DNA of 41,522 nt from Saprospiraceae bacterium (GTDB lineage Bacteria; Bacteroidota; Bacteroidia; Chitinophagales; Saprospiraceae): the NCBI GenBank assembly GCA_020630435.1, contig JAHDBJ010000024.1, positions 1 through 41,522 of the forward strand. Direction: 5' to 3'. Under the pieces are notes generated by a model. The model was not told the origin of the DNA, did no database searches, and saw only the letters and a list, made by a program, of their open reading frames with translations. The position numbers were made by a program, and so were the translations under genes. This document shows positions 24,504 to 32,515 of this stretch, in pieces (within the stretch, counting starts at the first letter, position 1; every line of letters begins with the position of its first letter).

Positions 24504-25592
24504 ATGAGGCAAACAATAAATATAGAAAGTCGTTGGTCAAAACTGTTTAGTGTAAGAAGTTTGCATGAATACTATGATAATGGAGAATGTGAAGATTTGA
24601 TTTTTGAACCAACACAAGTAAGCATGAAAGCACTTAAAAACCTTAAACTTGTGTGTAAACCAACACCAATAGGGTTTATTATTTTATGCCTTAAAGAGAA
24701 GACATTTGAGTTACTTAACACAAATGGACGCCCTAAAAAGCTAACATTTATTATTAAAAATAAAAATCGATTTTTTGCACACTTTTCAAATCTATCTTTT
24801 TTAAATCAGAATAACGTCTATTATTATAGTAATCGAATAGGTGATAAGGTAGATGATGAAAAATTACTACAAGATAAAAAAAGTAAAATAGGGGCAAATA
24901 TATCCCTTTATAATCGAAATCAACAAATTGCATTTAGTGGTAAGGAAAGTGATCAAAAGGATATAAAAGTCATTGATGAAGATGGAAAAGCCATAACAAA
25001 TATAGATAGAGTATTAAAATATGATGATGTTAATAACCTCTATCGTATTTCATTATCCTTATTAGAAGAAGGAAGGTATACCATAAAAGTTAAAAATAAA
25101 GTCATTGAGGAACTATACATAACCGAAAATCTTGATATTCATATATGGGGAATTGTAGATATATTTTTTGATAAAGTGAAGAAAGACTATCAACTATTTG
25201 ACACAGAAGTTATAACACCTCAAACGTATGTTTTAAAGTTTGAACAACGATTTACATATTGGAAATACATATTACTTGAGAAAGTAGGTAAAAATAAAAA
25301 ACTTACAAAATATGATGATGCTAAAGTAACCTATGAAGGAGAAGAATTGCAATTTTCAAAACCTTATTTAACAAAATTAAACAATGGCAAGGAGGTAATG
25401 TGTATTGAATCAAAAAAAGAAATGCCATTGAAGGAAGTTCAATCAAGTTTAGACCGACTAGAACTAAAATTAAAAAAAGGTTCTAAATGGTTAAATAGAT
25501 CCATTAAACTGCCAAAGCCCAGTTTTCAAATGGTTAGACCTGACAAAACAACTAAGAATGTATATTCTACAGTTTTTGTATATATCAATTAA
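24504..25592 (+). CDS. Conserved-context CIS protein of unknown function
   Basis: 362 residues, no signal peptide or TM. The sequence is mixed beta and rich in Lys; the central part has an Ig-like beta pattern ('EEGRYTIKVKNKVIEELYI', about 190-210), and the end 'NVYSTVFVYIN' is strand-like. No recognised family. It starts 3 bases after the cap gene and ends 28 bases before the sheath gene, so it is very likely a structural or assembly component made with the particle. Confidence 0.6.
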   Translation: MRQTINIESRWSKLFSVRSLHEYYDNGECEDLIFEPTQVSMKALKNLKLVCKPTPIGFIILCLKEKTFELLNTNGRPKKLTFIIKNKNRFFAHFSNLSFLNQNNVYYYSNRIGDKVDDEKLLQDKKSKIGANISLYNRNQQIAFSGKESDQKDIKVIDEDGKAITNIDRVLKYDDVNNLYRISLSLLEEGRYTIKVKNKVIEELYITENLDIHIWGIVDIFFDKVKKDYQLFDTEVITPQTYVLKFEQRFTYWKYILLEKVGKNKKLTKYDDAKVTYEGEELQFSKPYLTKLNNGKEVMCIESKKEMPLKEVQSSLDRLELKLKKGSKWLNRSIKLPKPSFQMVRPDKTTKNVYSTVFVYIN

Positions 25593-25620
25593 TTTAATTA
25601 TTTAATCTTAAAAAAAAGTT

Positions 25621-27324
25621 ATGGCTAGATTTTCAACCCCAGGGGTATATGTCAAGGAAAACAATGCCTTTAGTAGCTCAGTAGTTACTGCACCTACAGC
25701 TATTCCAGCTTTTATCGGTTATACTGAAAAAGCGGAAAAAGGTTTGACTTCATTGATCAATACACCTACCAGAGTAAATTCCCTCAAAGAGTATATTGCT
25801 ATATTTGGAGGAGCTCCAAAATCTACTTTCACCATCAAACCAAAAGATGGTAGTTTTGATTTAATTCCAGATAAAGGAACACAATTCAACCTTTATAATA
25901 ACCTTAGGTTATTTTATGCTAATGGAGGGGGAGCGTGTTATATTGTTTCTACAGGAAACTATAAAGAAGGTGGTGTTAAATATAGAGCATTAGTAGATGG
26001 ATTGGACACACTTGTTACAGTACAAGAACCAAGCATGGTAGTTGTACCAGATGCAACACTATTAACTGAAACAGAGTGTTATGATCTATATAAGTTAATG
26101 CTTCGACATTGTGGAAGAGATACTAAAAATAGAGTAGCGATCTTAGATGTTTATAATGGGAATCAGGAAAGAACCTATGGAGAAGACGATGTTATTAATA
26201 AATTTAGAGATGGTATAGGAAATAATTTCTTGGCATATGGAGCTTCTTATTATCCTTGGGTGAATACCTCGATTATATCTCAAGGAGAAGTTAGTTTTAA
26301 GAATATTAGCAATGCAAATGAGTTGATCAAGTTTTTGACAAAAGAAGCAGAAGATAAATATTTTAGAGGTAAAAAACCTCCAACAGGAGGAAGTGGTGGT
26401 AAAAAAACACCAATGCCTAAAGGAGGTATAAAAGCTACAGCCGTTAAAGGCACAAAGATTGAAAGTTCTGCTAAACCTATAGCAACAGCTGTTTTAACAG
26501 AAGTAGAGAGTAGGACAATGAGAAAGTATGAAGAAGTAACTTCTGAAATCAAACGACTTAAAAATGCGAATGGTAGTTCTGCTGTAGTCGATCAAAATCT
26601 AAAAGCAATTAGTCCTGCATATAAACAGATTTTGAGTATGGTTAGAGAAAAAATGAACCTACAAGCTACATCAGGGATAATGGCAGGAATATTTTCATTA
26701 GTAGATAATACTGTTGGAGTACATAAAGCACCAGCTAATGTTAGTCTTAATGCTGTTCTTTCACCAACTGTAAACATTACATCTCAAGTACAAGAAGACC
26801 TAAACTTACCAGTTTCAGGTAAAGCAGTTAATGCTATTAGAAGTTTTGTAGGTAAGGGGGTATTAGTTTGGGGAGCTAGAACATTGGATGGAAACAGTCA
26901 AGATTGGCGTTATATTAATGTACGACGTACATTAATTATGATAGAACAATCTGTAAAGTCTGCTGTAGAAAATTATGTATTTGCCCCTAATACTCCTCAA
27001 ACATGGTTAAAAGTCAAAATTGCTATAGACAATTTCTTAACAGATTTATGGAGAGAAGGTGCATTACTTGGAATATCACCAGCTCAAGCCTATGAAACCG
27101 TTATTGGATTAGGTAGTACAATGACTCCAGAAGATGTACTAGATGGTGTCATGAGAGTTTCCATTTTTGTATCTATTGCTAGACCTGCAGAATTTGTAGA
27201 ACTGACTTTTGAACAAAGAATGCAAGAAGGAATAGATGAAGGCGGAGATGAAGGTGGTGAGGAAGAAGGAGATGAAGGTGGAGATGAAGGTGGAGATGAT
27301 GGTGGTGACAGTTCAGGTGAATAG
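25621..27324 (+). CDS. Contractile tail sheath protein (Pvc2/Afp2-like)
   Basis: 567 residues. N-terminus 'FSTPGVYVKE' is the classical sheath start that forms the inter-subunit linkage. 'VTAPTAIPAFIGYTEKA' follows. The C-terminal part (about 410-535) has 'VWGARTLDG..DWRYINVRRTLIMIEQSVKSA', 'NTPQTWLKVKIAIDNFLTDLWREGAL' and 'RPAEFVELTFEQRM', all typical of sheath domains. A Gly/Lys/Thr-rich insertion lies at about 250-290, probably surface exposed. The last 30 residues are an unusual repeat of Gly, Glu and Asp ('GGDEGGEEEGDEGG'). Only one sheath gene is present, whereas Afp and PVC have three. The product contracts to drive the inner tube. Confidence 0.95.
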   Translation: MARFSTPGVYVKENNAFSSSVVTAPTAIPAFIGYTEKAEKGLTSLINTPTRVNSLKEYIAIFGGAPKSTFTIKPKDGSFDLIPDKGTQFNLYNNLRLFYANGGGACYIVSTGNYKEGGVKYRALVDGLDTLVTVQEPSMVVVPDATLLTETECYDLYKLMLRHCGRDTKNRVAILDVYNGNQERTYGEDDVINKFRDGIGNNFLAYGASYYPWVNTSIISQGEVSFKNISNANELIKFLTKEAEDKYFRGKKPPTGGSGGKKTPMPKGGIKATAVKGTKIESSAKPIATAVLTEVESRTMRKYEEVTSEIKRLKNANGSSAVVDQNLKAISPAYKQILSMVREKMNLQATSGIMAGIFSLVDNTVGVHKAPANVSLNAVLSPTVNITSQVQEDLNLPVSGKAVNAIRSFVGKGVLVWGARTLDGNSQDWRYINVRRTLIMIEQSVKSAVENYVFAPNTPQTWLKVKIAIDNFLTDLWREGALLGISPAQAYETVIGLGSTMTPEDVLDGVMRVSIFVSIARPAEFVELTFEQRMQEGIDEGGDEGGEEEGDEGGDEGGDDGGDSSGE

Positions 27325-27656
27325 GTTGTAGATGATTTATAGTTAATTATATTGAAATATTAAACAGTTTATATTTTAAATATAATAACCACAATCTAGT
27401 TGATTTTAAACATGATTAAAAAATAGTTGATATTTAATATTTTAATACTTGTATACATACAAAAGGTGGTTTATTAGGAGCAATAGCTTTTGAGCAAATC
27501 CTCCCTTAAAAATTAAATTTTAACTAATGTTAATTAGATATTGATAGCACAACTGAAGAATAAAAGTATACATTACTTTTAAATCAAGAAAGAAGAGATA
27601 AAAATTGATCAAACACATCTCTTCCTCATATTTAAAAATCCTAAAAATATAATAAA
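27325..27656. other. Intergenic region between sheath and tube genes
   Basis: 332 AT-rich bases, the largest gap within the CIS cluster. It contains the inverted repeat AAGAGAT (27593-27599) / ATCTCTT (27617-27623) with the palindrome TTGATCAA (27605-27612) in its loop, and AAAGTATACATTACTTT at 27563-27579. It may hold a separate promoter or a processing site that sets tube abundance. No gene seen. Confidence 0.5.
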
Positions 27657-28121
27657 ATGGCTGATTTCGAAGATCAATGGCCCGTGGCTAAGTTTCACTT
27701 TCGGGTAACAATAGAAGACGAAGAAGTAAGTTTTCAAGAAGTTTCTGGTTTAGAACAAGAAACAACTGTAATAGAATATAGACATGGAGATAGTGAATTT
27801 TTTCATCCAATAAAAGCGGCTGGACTTATAAAAACAAGTAACCTTGTTTTAAAGAAAGGTGTTTTTGATGAAGATGATAGATTACTGGAACTGTTCAACC
27901 AAATATATGATGATAAAGCCTATTATGGTGATGAAGAAAGTCGAATGGATATTGTTGTAGAACTTCTGGATGAATTGGGAGAAACAGTAATGACTTGGAA
28001 TATTTATAGAGCATTTCCGATAAAATTAACAGGAACAGATATGAAATCTGATGCCAATGAAGTTGCAATAGAATCTATTGAGTTTGCTTATGAATATATG
28101 GAAACATCCTTGGATGGATAA
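27657..28121 (+). CDS. CIS inner tube protein 1 (T4 gp19-like)
   Basis: 154 residues of the gp19/Hcp-like tube family: 'WPVAKFHFRVTIED', 'SFQEVSGLEQET', 'IEYRHG' and 'KTSNLVLKKGVF', then 'VMTWNIYRAFPIKLTGTDMKSDANEVAIESIEFAYE', split here, form the standard beta-barrel pattern of tube subunits. It is the first of three paralogues and is followed by a strong hairpin, so it may be the major tube subunit (Pvc1-like). Rings of this protein stack inside the sheath. Confidence 0.93.
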   Translation: MADFEDQWPVAKFHFRVTIEDEEVSFQEVSGLEQETTVIEYRHGDSEFFHPIKAAGLIKTSNLVLKKGVFDEDDRLLELFNQIYDDKAYYGDEESRMDIVVELLDELGETVMTWNIYRAFPIKLTGTDMKSDANEVAIESIEFAYEYMETSLDG

Positions 28122-28151
28122 AAATCTCCTTAAATAGATTTGTCATAATTT

Positions 28152-28192
28152 GCCAATCATATTACTTACTTAAATGAAGTGATGTGATTGGC
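28152..28192 (+). terminator. Strong hairpin between tube genes 1 and 2 (attenuator or mRNA stabiliser)
   Basis: GCCAATCATATTACTT (28152-28167) pairs with AAGTGATGTGATTGGC (28177-28192): 16 base pairs including two G-T pairs, with a 9-base loop, followed by TTTATT. It starts 30 bases after the tube 1 stop. A partial terminator here would make tube 1 more abundant than downstream baseplate genes. Confidence 0.65.
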
Positions 28193-28215
28193 TTTATTAA
28201 ACTTAAAAAATCAAA

Positions 28216-28674
28216 ATGGCTGAACATGATTTAGCATTTCCTGTGCCTAAGTTTCATTTTAAGGTTACTATTGATGATAATGAAATTGCATTTCAAGAAG
28301 TATCAGGTTTAGATCAAGAAGCAGAGTTTTTAGAATATCGCAGTGGCAAAGACAAAGAGTTAGTCACTCAAAAACGATTAGGTTTAATTAAAACAAGTAC
28401 AATAGTAATGAAGAAGGGTATTTTTAAAAATGATTTGAAATTATATAACATTTTTAAAAAGATATATACCAAAGGATCATACTATAGTACATCTAGTGAA
28501 GGACATCTTCCTTTACAAATTCAATTATTGGATGAAAATAGTAAGCCTGTGATGACTTGGAAAGTAAAGGAAGCCGTACCTATAAAATTAGTGGGAACGG
28601 ATTTAAAATCAGATGCAAGTGAAATTGCCATCGAATCTATTGAATTTGTTCATACTGGGATAGAAATAGAATAA
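28216..28674 (+). CDS. CIS inner tube protein 2 (T4 gp19-like)
   Basis: 152 residues, clearly paralogous to tube 1: 'PVPKFHFKVTIDDNEIAFQE', 'SGLDQEAEFLEYRSG', 'IKTSTIVMKKGIF', and 'VMTWKVKEAVPIKLVGTDLKSDASEIAIE' (split) closely follow the same pattern. In Afp/PVC clusters a second and third tube-like protein act as initiator or adaptor layers between spike and tube. Lies 41 bases before tube 3. Confidence 0.92.
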   Translation: MAEHDLAFPVPKFHFKVTIDDNEIAFQEVSGLDQEAEFLEYRSGKDKELVTQKRLGLIKTSTIVMKKGIFKNDLKLYNIFKKIYTKGSYYSTSSEGHLPLQIQLLDENSKPVMTWKVKEAVPIKLVGTDLKSDASEIAIESIEFVHTGIEIE

Positions 28675-28717
28675 AAACAAAAAATTATAAATTTTAGTGT
28701 ACAAAAAATAGTTGATT

Positions 28718-29155
28718 ATGGCAGATTCTTTTCCTGTACCCGCATTTAATTTTGAAGTAGGTTATGATGATGGAGCTTTTCAGGAAGTTTCAGGATTGGA
28801 AGTTGAAATGGAAGTAGAAGAGGTAATCGCTGGAGGACAAAATAATTATGTATATAGGCTTCCAAAAAGAGTAAAGTATAAAAACTTGGTCTTAAAACGA
28901 GGCTTTTTCAAGGGTAAGATTTATAAAATCTTATTAAATGGCATTTTTAATGCTACCAACATTCAAGGGATTAAACCTATGAATTTTAATATTTCTTTGA
29001 AGGATGAAAAGGGGAGTAATTTGATCACTTGGGCTATTATAGGAGCATATCCTGTCAAGTGGAGTATGTCAAACTTAAATGCCCAAGAAAATGCCTTGGC
29101 TTTTGAAACAATAGAGTTTGCTTATCAATATTTTACAATTAATCCAATAGGTTAG
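28718..29155 (+). CDS. CIS inner tube protein 3 / tube initiator (gp19-like)
   Basis: 145 residues from ATG 28718 ('MADSFPVPAFNFEV'); an upstream TTG at 28712 is possible but less likely. It keeps 'FQEVSGLEVEMEVEEV', 'YKNLVLKRGFFKG' and 'AYPVKWSMSNLNAQENALAFETIEFAYQ' (split), but is the most divergent of the three paralogues, with a shorter N-terminal strand and basic 'RLPKRVKYKN'. Pvc5-like adaptor function is inferred from divergence and from lying just before the Pvc6 and Pvc7 genes. Confidence 0.9.
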   Translation: MADSFPVPAFNFEVGYDDGAFQEVSGLEVEMEVEEVIAGGQNNYVYRLPKRVKYKNLVLKRGFFKGKIYKILLNGIFNATNIQGIKPMNFNISLKDEKGSNLITWAIIGAYPVKWSMSNLNAQENALAFETIEFAYQYFTINPIG

Positions 29156-29208
29156 TAGTAAAAGTTTTATTAATATTTTGAAAACAATTTAAACTTAATG
29201 CATCAATT

Positions 29209-29394
29209 ATGCCTGTAGAAATTAGAGAAATGAACATTAGAGCGAATGTGGAAAAGTTGGATGCAAATATGGGAAAATCCGAAGCACTTGATAGTTACTT
29301 ATCCACACAAGAAATGAATAAAATTAAGAAAGAAATTATTGATGAGTGTATGGATAAAGTGATTAAATATCTTGAAAAAAGCAAAAGAAGATAA
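29209..29394 (+). CDS. DUF5908 small CIS protein (Pvc6/Afp6-like)
   Basis: 61 residues. The start 'PVEIREMNIRANV' and the C-terminal helix 'KKEIIDECMDKVIKYLEKSKRR' (split by family gap positions) match DUF5908, a family of about 60 residues found only in CIS clusters between the tube and LysM-protein genes. Function in the particle is unknown. It ends 2 bases before the next gene, so they are translationally coupled. Confidence 0.85.
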   Translation: MPVEIREMNIRANVEKLDANMGKSEALDSYLSTQEMNKIKKEIIDECMDKVIKYLEKSKRR

Positions 29395-29396
29395 TT

Positions 29397-30107
29397 ATGA
29401 CTGGTAATATTGGAGATAATAAAGTAACTAAATTGAAAATCGTTGGTACACATTCTGATCCAACGGATTTATCCGCCCAAACACAGTACTATGATAGTGC
29501 TAAAGGACAAAGTGGGGGAGATACATTTGAGGCATTGATCAATCCCGAAAAAATAAACCATACAAGAACAATAAAGTATAATTCGGAAAATAACGCCAAT
29601 ACATCTACCCATGATGTTATGCAATTTCAAGGGTATGGGGAAGAGCAATTGAGCTTTGATCTAGTGATTGATGGAACACAAATTACAGGAGGAAATGTAG
29701 ATAGTCAATTAAAAAGACTTTATGATGTTGTGTACAAATATAAAGGAGAAATTCATCAAACTTATTATAATGTAATTATTTGGGGAAACTATGGATTTAA
29801 AGGTCGATTAAAAAGTATGAAAGTAGAGTATAATCTATTTGCGATTGATGGCAAACCACTAAGAGCCAAAGTTTCTTTAAGTTTTTCTAGACATATATCT
29901 CCTGAAGCTGTACAGAGTTTGGCCTATAATCGATCCCCTGATATGTCTCATCTTAAAACAATGCGTTCAGAAGACAATATACCATTAATTTGTTATTCTA
30001 TTTATGATGATATAAATCAATATATCCAAATTGCAGATGTAAATGGATTAACAAATTTTAGAAAAATTAAAGTTGGATCTCAACTGACTTTTCCTCCATT
30101 AGTATAA
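29397..30107 (+). CDS. CIS LysM-type tube/baseplate adaptor (Pvc7/Afp7-like)
   Basis: 236 residues. 'FEALINPEKINHTRTIKYN' near residues 43-61 is the typical opening of the CIS tube-adaptor family, 'LSFDLVIDGT' and 'YYNVIIWGNYGFKGRLKSMKVEYNLFAIDG' (split) follow, and the C-terminus 'NFRKIKVGSQLTFPP' is a LysM ending. In PVC and Afp this protein surrounds the spike top and joins tube to baseplate. The LysM here serves particle assembly and not peptidoglycan binding. Confidence 0.88.
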   Translation: MTGNIGDNKVTKLKIVGTHSDPTDLSAQTQYYDSAKGQSGGDTFEALINPEKINHTRTIKYNSENNANTSTHDVMQFQGYGEEQLSFDLVIDGTQITGGNVDSQLKRLYDVVYKYKGEIHQTYYNVIIWGNYGFKGRLKSMKVEYNLFAIDGKPLRAKVSLSFSRHISPEAVQSLAYNRSPDMSHLKTMRSEDNIPLICYSIYDDINQYIQIADVNGLTNFRKIKVGSQLTFPPLV

Positions 30108-30117
30108 TATAAAATAT

Positions 30118-31947
30118 ATGGGTAATTCACCAATACTCTCTCAAAAAACAGATTTACTATCCTATGAAGTTTATATAGGAGGTAATAAAGTAGCTGGTAT
30201 GCAAAAACCAGAATCCAAATTAGATAGTATTCAACATATTGAAGTCAAGAAAGAAATTAATCGTATTTCTACTGCTGAAGTATATATTCTAGATGGTGAC
30301 TTGGCAGCACAAAAATTTGAAGTATTAGACAAAAATAAATATAAACCTGGAGAGGATATTATTATTAAAGCTGGATACCATCAAAAAAATGAAGTTATTT
30401 TTGAAGGTATCATAATAAATACAGGTGTTAAATTTAAGGATAAAGTACATAGTTTGCTTTATGTAGAATGTGCAGATAAAGCAATCATGACAACGTCAAT
30501 TCGTAGAAGTAACTACTTTAAAGATAAAACAGATAGTGAAGCAATTGAAAAAGTATTGAGCCAGTATGAAGTAGAAAAAGATATAAAAGGAACAGACTAC
30601 AAACATAAAATGTTAGTTCAATATTTTTCAACAGATTGGGATTTTATTGTTTCTAGGGCTGAAGTTAATGGACATATTGTTTTAACAGATCAAAATAAAG
30701 TGACAATTAAAAGTCCAATGGATGGAAGCGAAAATAATATAGAATTAACTTATGGTTTAGATTTTATAAAAAGTGATATTCATCTAAATGGATGGACACA
30801 ATATAATAAAGTAAAATGTTTAGCATGGGATATGACCAAACAAGAGGTTATTGAAAAAAGTGCAAGCGAACCAAATGAATATAATCAAGGCTCTATGAAA
30901 GGGCCAGAACTGGCCAATAAATTTTATGAAGATCCACATGAATTCCATACAGATGCACCATTAGAAGGAGAGATGCTTAAAGTATGGGCAGATGCTAAAC
31001 TTTTAAAGTCTAGATTTTCTAGAATTACAGGAACTATAGTATTTCAAGGGCATGCAAAAGTAAATCCTAATGATTTATTGACAGTAAAAAAAATAGGAAA
31101 CCTTTTTGATAACGAGGCTTATATCTCAAGTGTACAACACATGATAGAGCATGGTAATTGGACTACAGAAGTGAAATTGGGAATGAACCCTAAATGGTTT
31201 TCGGAAACTCAATCTACTGTGACCGTCACACAGGCATCAGGACTATTGCCAGGGATACAAGGTTTACACATTGGAGTAGTTAAGAAAATTCATGATGATC
31301 CTGATGGTCAAAATAGAATATTAGTTGATGTACCCAACATTGAACCATCAGGTAAGGGAATTTGGGCTAGGATTGCTAGTTTTTATGCAACAGATGAGGC
31401 AGGAAGTTTCTTTATGCCAGAAGAGACAGATGAGGTAATATTAGGGTTTTTACAAGAAGATCCTAGGTATCCTGTTATCTTAGGTTCTTTATATAGTAAG
31501 GACAAGAAAAAAGCACCAGATCCTCCCAAAGCACCAGATGCAGATAACTCCATAAAATCTATTGTTACAAAAAATCAATTGAAAATTATCTTTGAAGATA
31601 AAGATAAAAATATGATTCTAGAAACTCCAGATGGTCGAAGAATTACACTTAGTGATAAAGACAAAGAAATATTGATTGAAGATTCGTTTAAGAATTTTAT
31701 AAAAATGGATAATAGTGGGATAGAAATCAACTCCAGTAAAGATATAAAAATAGTAACATCAACAGGAAATATTAATATTGAGGCAGGTCAAAATATAAAA
31801 GGAGAGGCGAGTATGAATCTGGAAGTAAAAGGTACAATGTCTGCAAAAGTAGAAGGGAATATGTTAAATTTGAAAGGGAATGTTAGTGGAACACTAGATG
31901 GTGGTGCAACAACTACAGTAAAGGGAGGAATCTTATTTTTAAACTAA
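30118..31947 (+). CDS. CIS spike protein, VgrG/gp27-gp5-like (Pvc8/Afp8-like)
   Basis: 609 residues. A gp27-like N-terminal region (1-370) has 'VEVKKEINRISTAEVYILDG'-type strands (read in two pieces) and 'LLYVECADKA'. The OB-fold at about 378-465 has 'GLHIGVVKKIHDDPDGQNRILVDVP' (split) and 'RYPVILGSLYS'. A beta-helix spike with repeated 'I.I..S.GNI.IEA' occupies 480-609 and ends 'TVKGGILFLN'. No effector or lysozyme domain is fused. The trimer forms the puncturing tip. The stop TAA directly precedes the ATG of the gp25 gene. Confidence 0.93.
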   Translation: MGNSPILSQKTDLLSYEVYIGGNKVAGMQKPESKLDSIQHIEVKKEINRISTAEVYILDGDLAAQKFEVLDKNKYKPGEDIIIKAGYHQKNEVIFEGIIINTGVKFKDKVHSLLYVECADKAIMTTSIRRSNYFKDKTDSEAIEKVLSQYEVEKDIKGTDYKHKMLVQYFSTDWDFIVSRAEVNGHIVLTDQNKVTIKSPMDGSENNIELTYGLDFIKSDIHLNGWTQYNKVKCLAWDMTKQEVIEKSASEPNEYNQGSMKGPELANKFYEDPHEFHTDAPLEGEMLKVWADAKLLKSRFSRITGTIVFQGHAKVNPNDLLTVKKIGNLFDNEAYISSVQHMIEHGNWTTEVKLGMNPKWFSETQSTVTVTQASGLLPGIQGLHIGVVKKIHDDPDGQNRILVDVPNIEPSGKGIWARIASFYATDEAGSFFMPEETDEVILGFLQEDPRYPVILGSLYSKDKKKAPDPPKAPDADNSIKSIVTKNQLKIIFEDKDKNMILETPDGRRITLSDKDKEILIEDSFKNFIKMDNSGIEINSSKDIKIVTSTGNINIEAGQNIKGEASMNLEVKGTMSAKVEGNMLNLKGNVSGTLDGGATTTVKGGILFLN

Positions 31948-32397
31948 ATGAAATTTGTAGAACAGACTATGAAAAATAATAAATCATTTTTAGGTAGAGG
32001 CTGGGGATTTCCTGTCTCTTTTAATAAAGAGTCTAAGTCTGTTAATATGGTGTCTGATGAAGATGATATAGTTCAAAGTCTTCACTTACTATTATCAACA
32101 CGCCCAGGAGAACGAATTACCAATCCCAATTATGGCTGTAAAATTCAAAATATGGTTTTTGAACCATTGGATTCTGTAACAAAATTTATGATGAAAGATG
32201 CTATCGAAATGGCAGTACTTTTCTATGAACCTCGTATCACACTAGAAGATATTGAATTTGAATCCAGTAAACAACTGGATGGACTTGTTAAAATAACATT
32301 ATATTATACCATAAGAAAAACAAACATCCGAACAAATATTGTTTTTCCTTTCTATAAATTGGAAGGAACAGATATTACTAAAGAAGTATATCAATAG
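31948..32397 (+). CDS. gp25-like baseplate protein (Pvc9/Afp9-like)
   Basis: 149 residues of the GPW/gp25 family. 'LLLSTRPGERITNPNYGCKI' and 'MVFEPLD' at about 50-75 are the signature, followed by 'DAIEMAVLFYEPRI'. It forms the inner baseplate wedge near the spike and starts sheath polymerisation. No spacer after the spike gene. In Afp/PVC a PAAR gene follows gp25; here the next 118 bases contain none. Confidence 0.93.
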   Translation: MKFVEQTMKNNKSFLGRGWGFPVSFNKESKSVNMVSDEDDIVQSLHLLLSTRPGERITNPNYGCKIQNMVFEPLDSVTKFMMKDAIEMAVLFYEPRITLEDIEFESSKQLDGLVKITLYYTIRKTNIRTNIVFPFYKLEGTDITKEVYQ

Positions 32398-32515
32398 TTT
32401 ATCTTCAACTTTAGCATAGTATATTATTTGATTATAAATAAAAACGAATTTAATTTGTTGATAAAAACAAACAATTGTAACTTCAAGAGAAAAACAAAAC
32501 ACCCTTTACAAAATC

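Noticed and set aside
26280-26777. Minus-strand open frames inside the sheath gene
   Set aside because: They lie opposite the sheath coding sequence and show only hydrophobic antisense composition.
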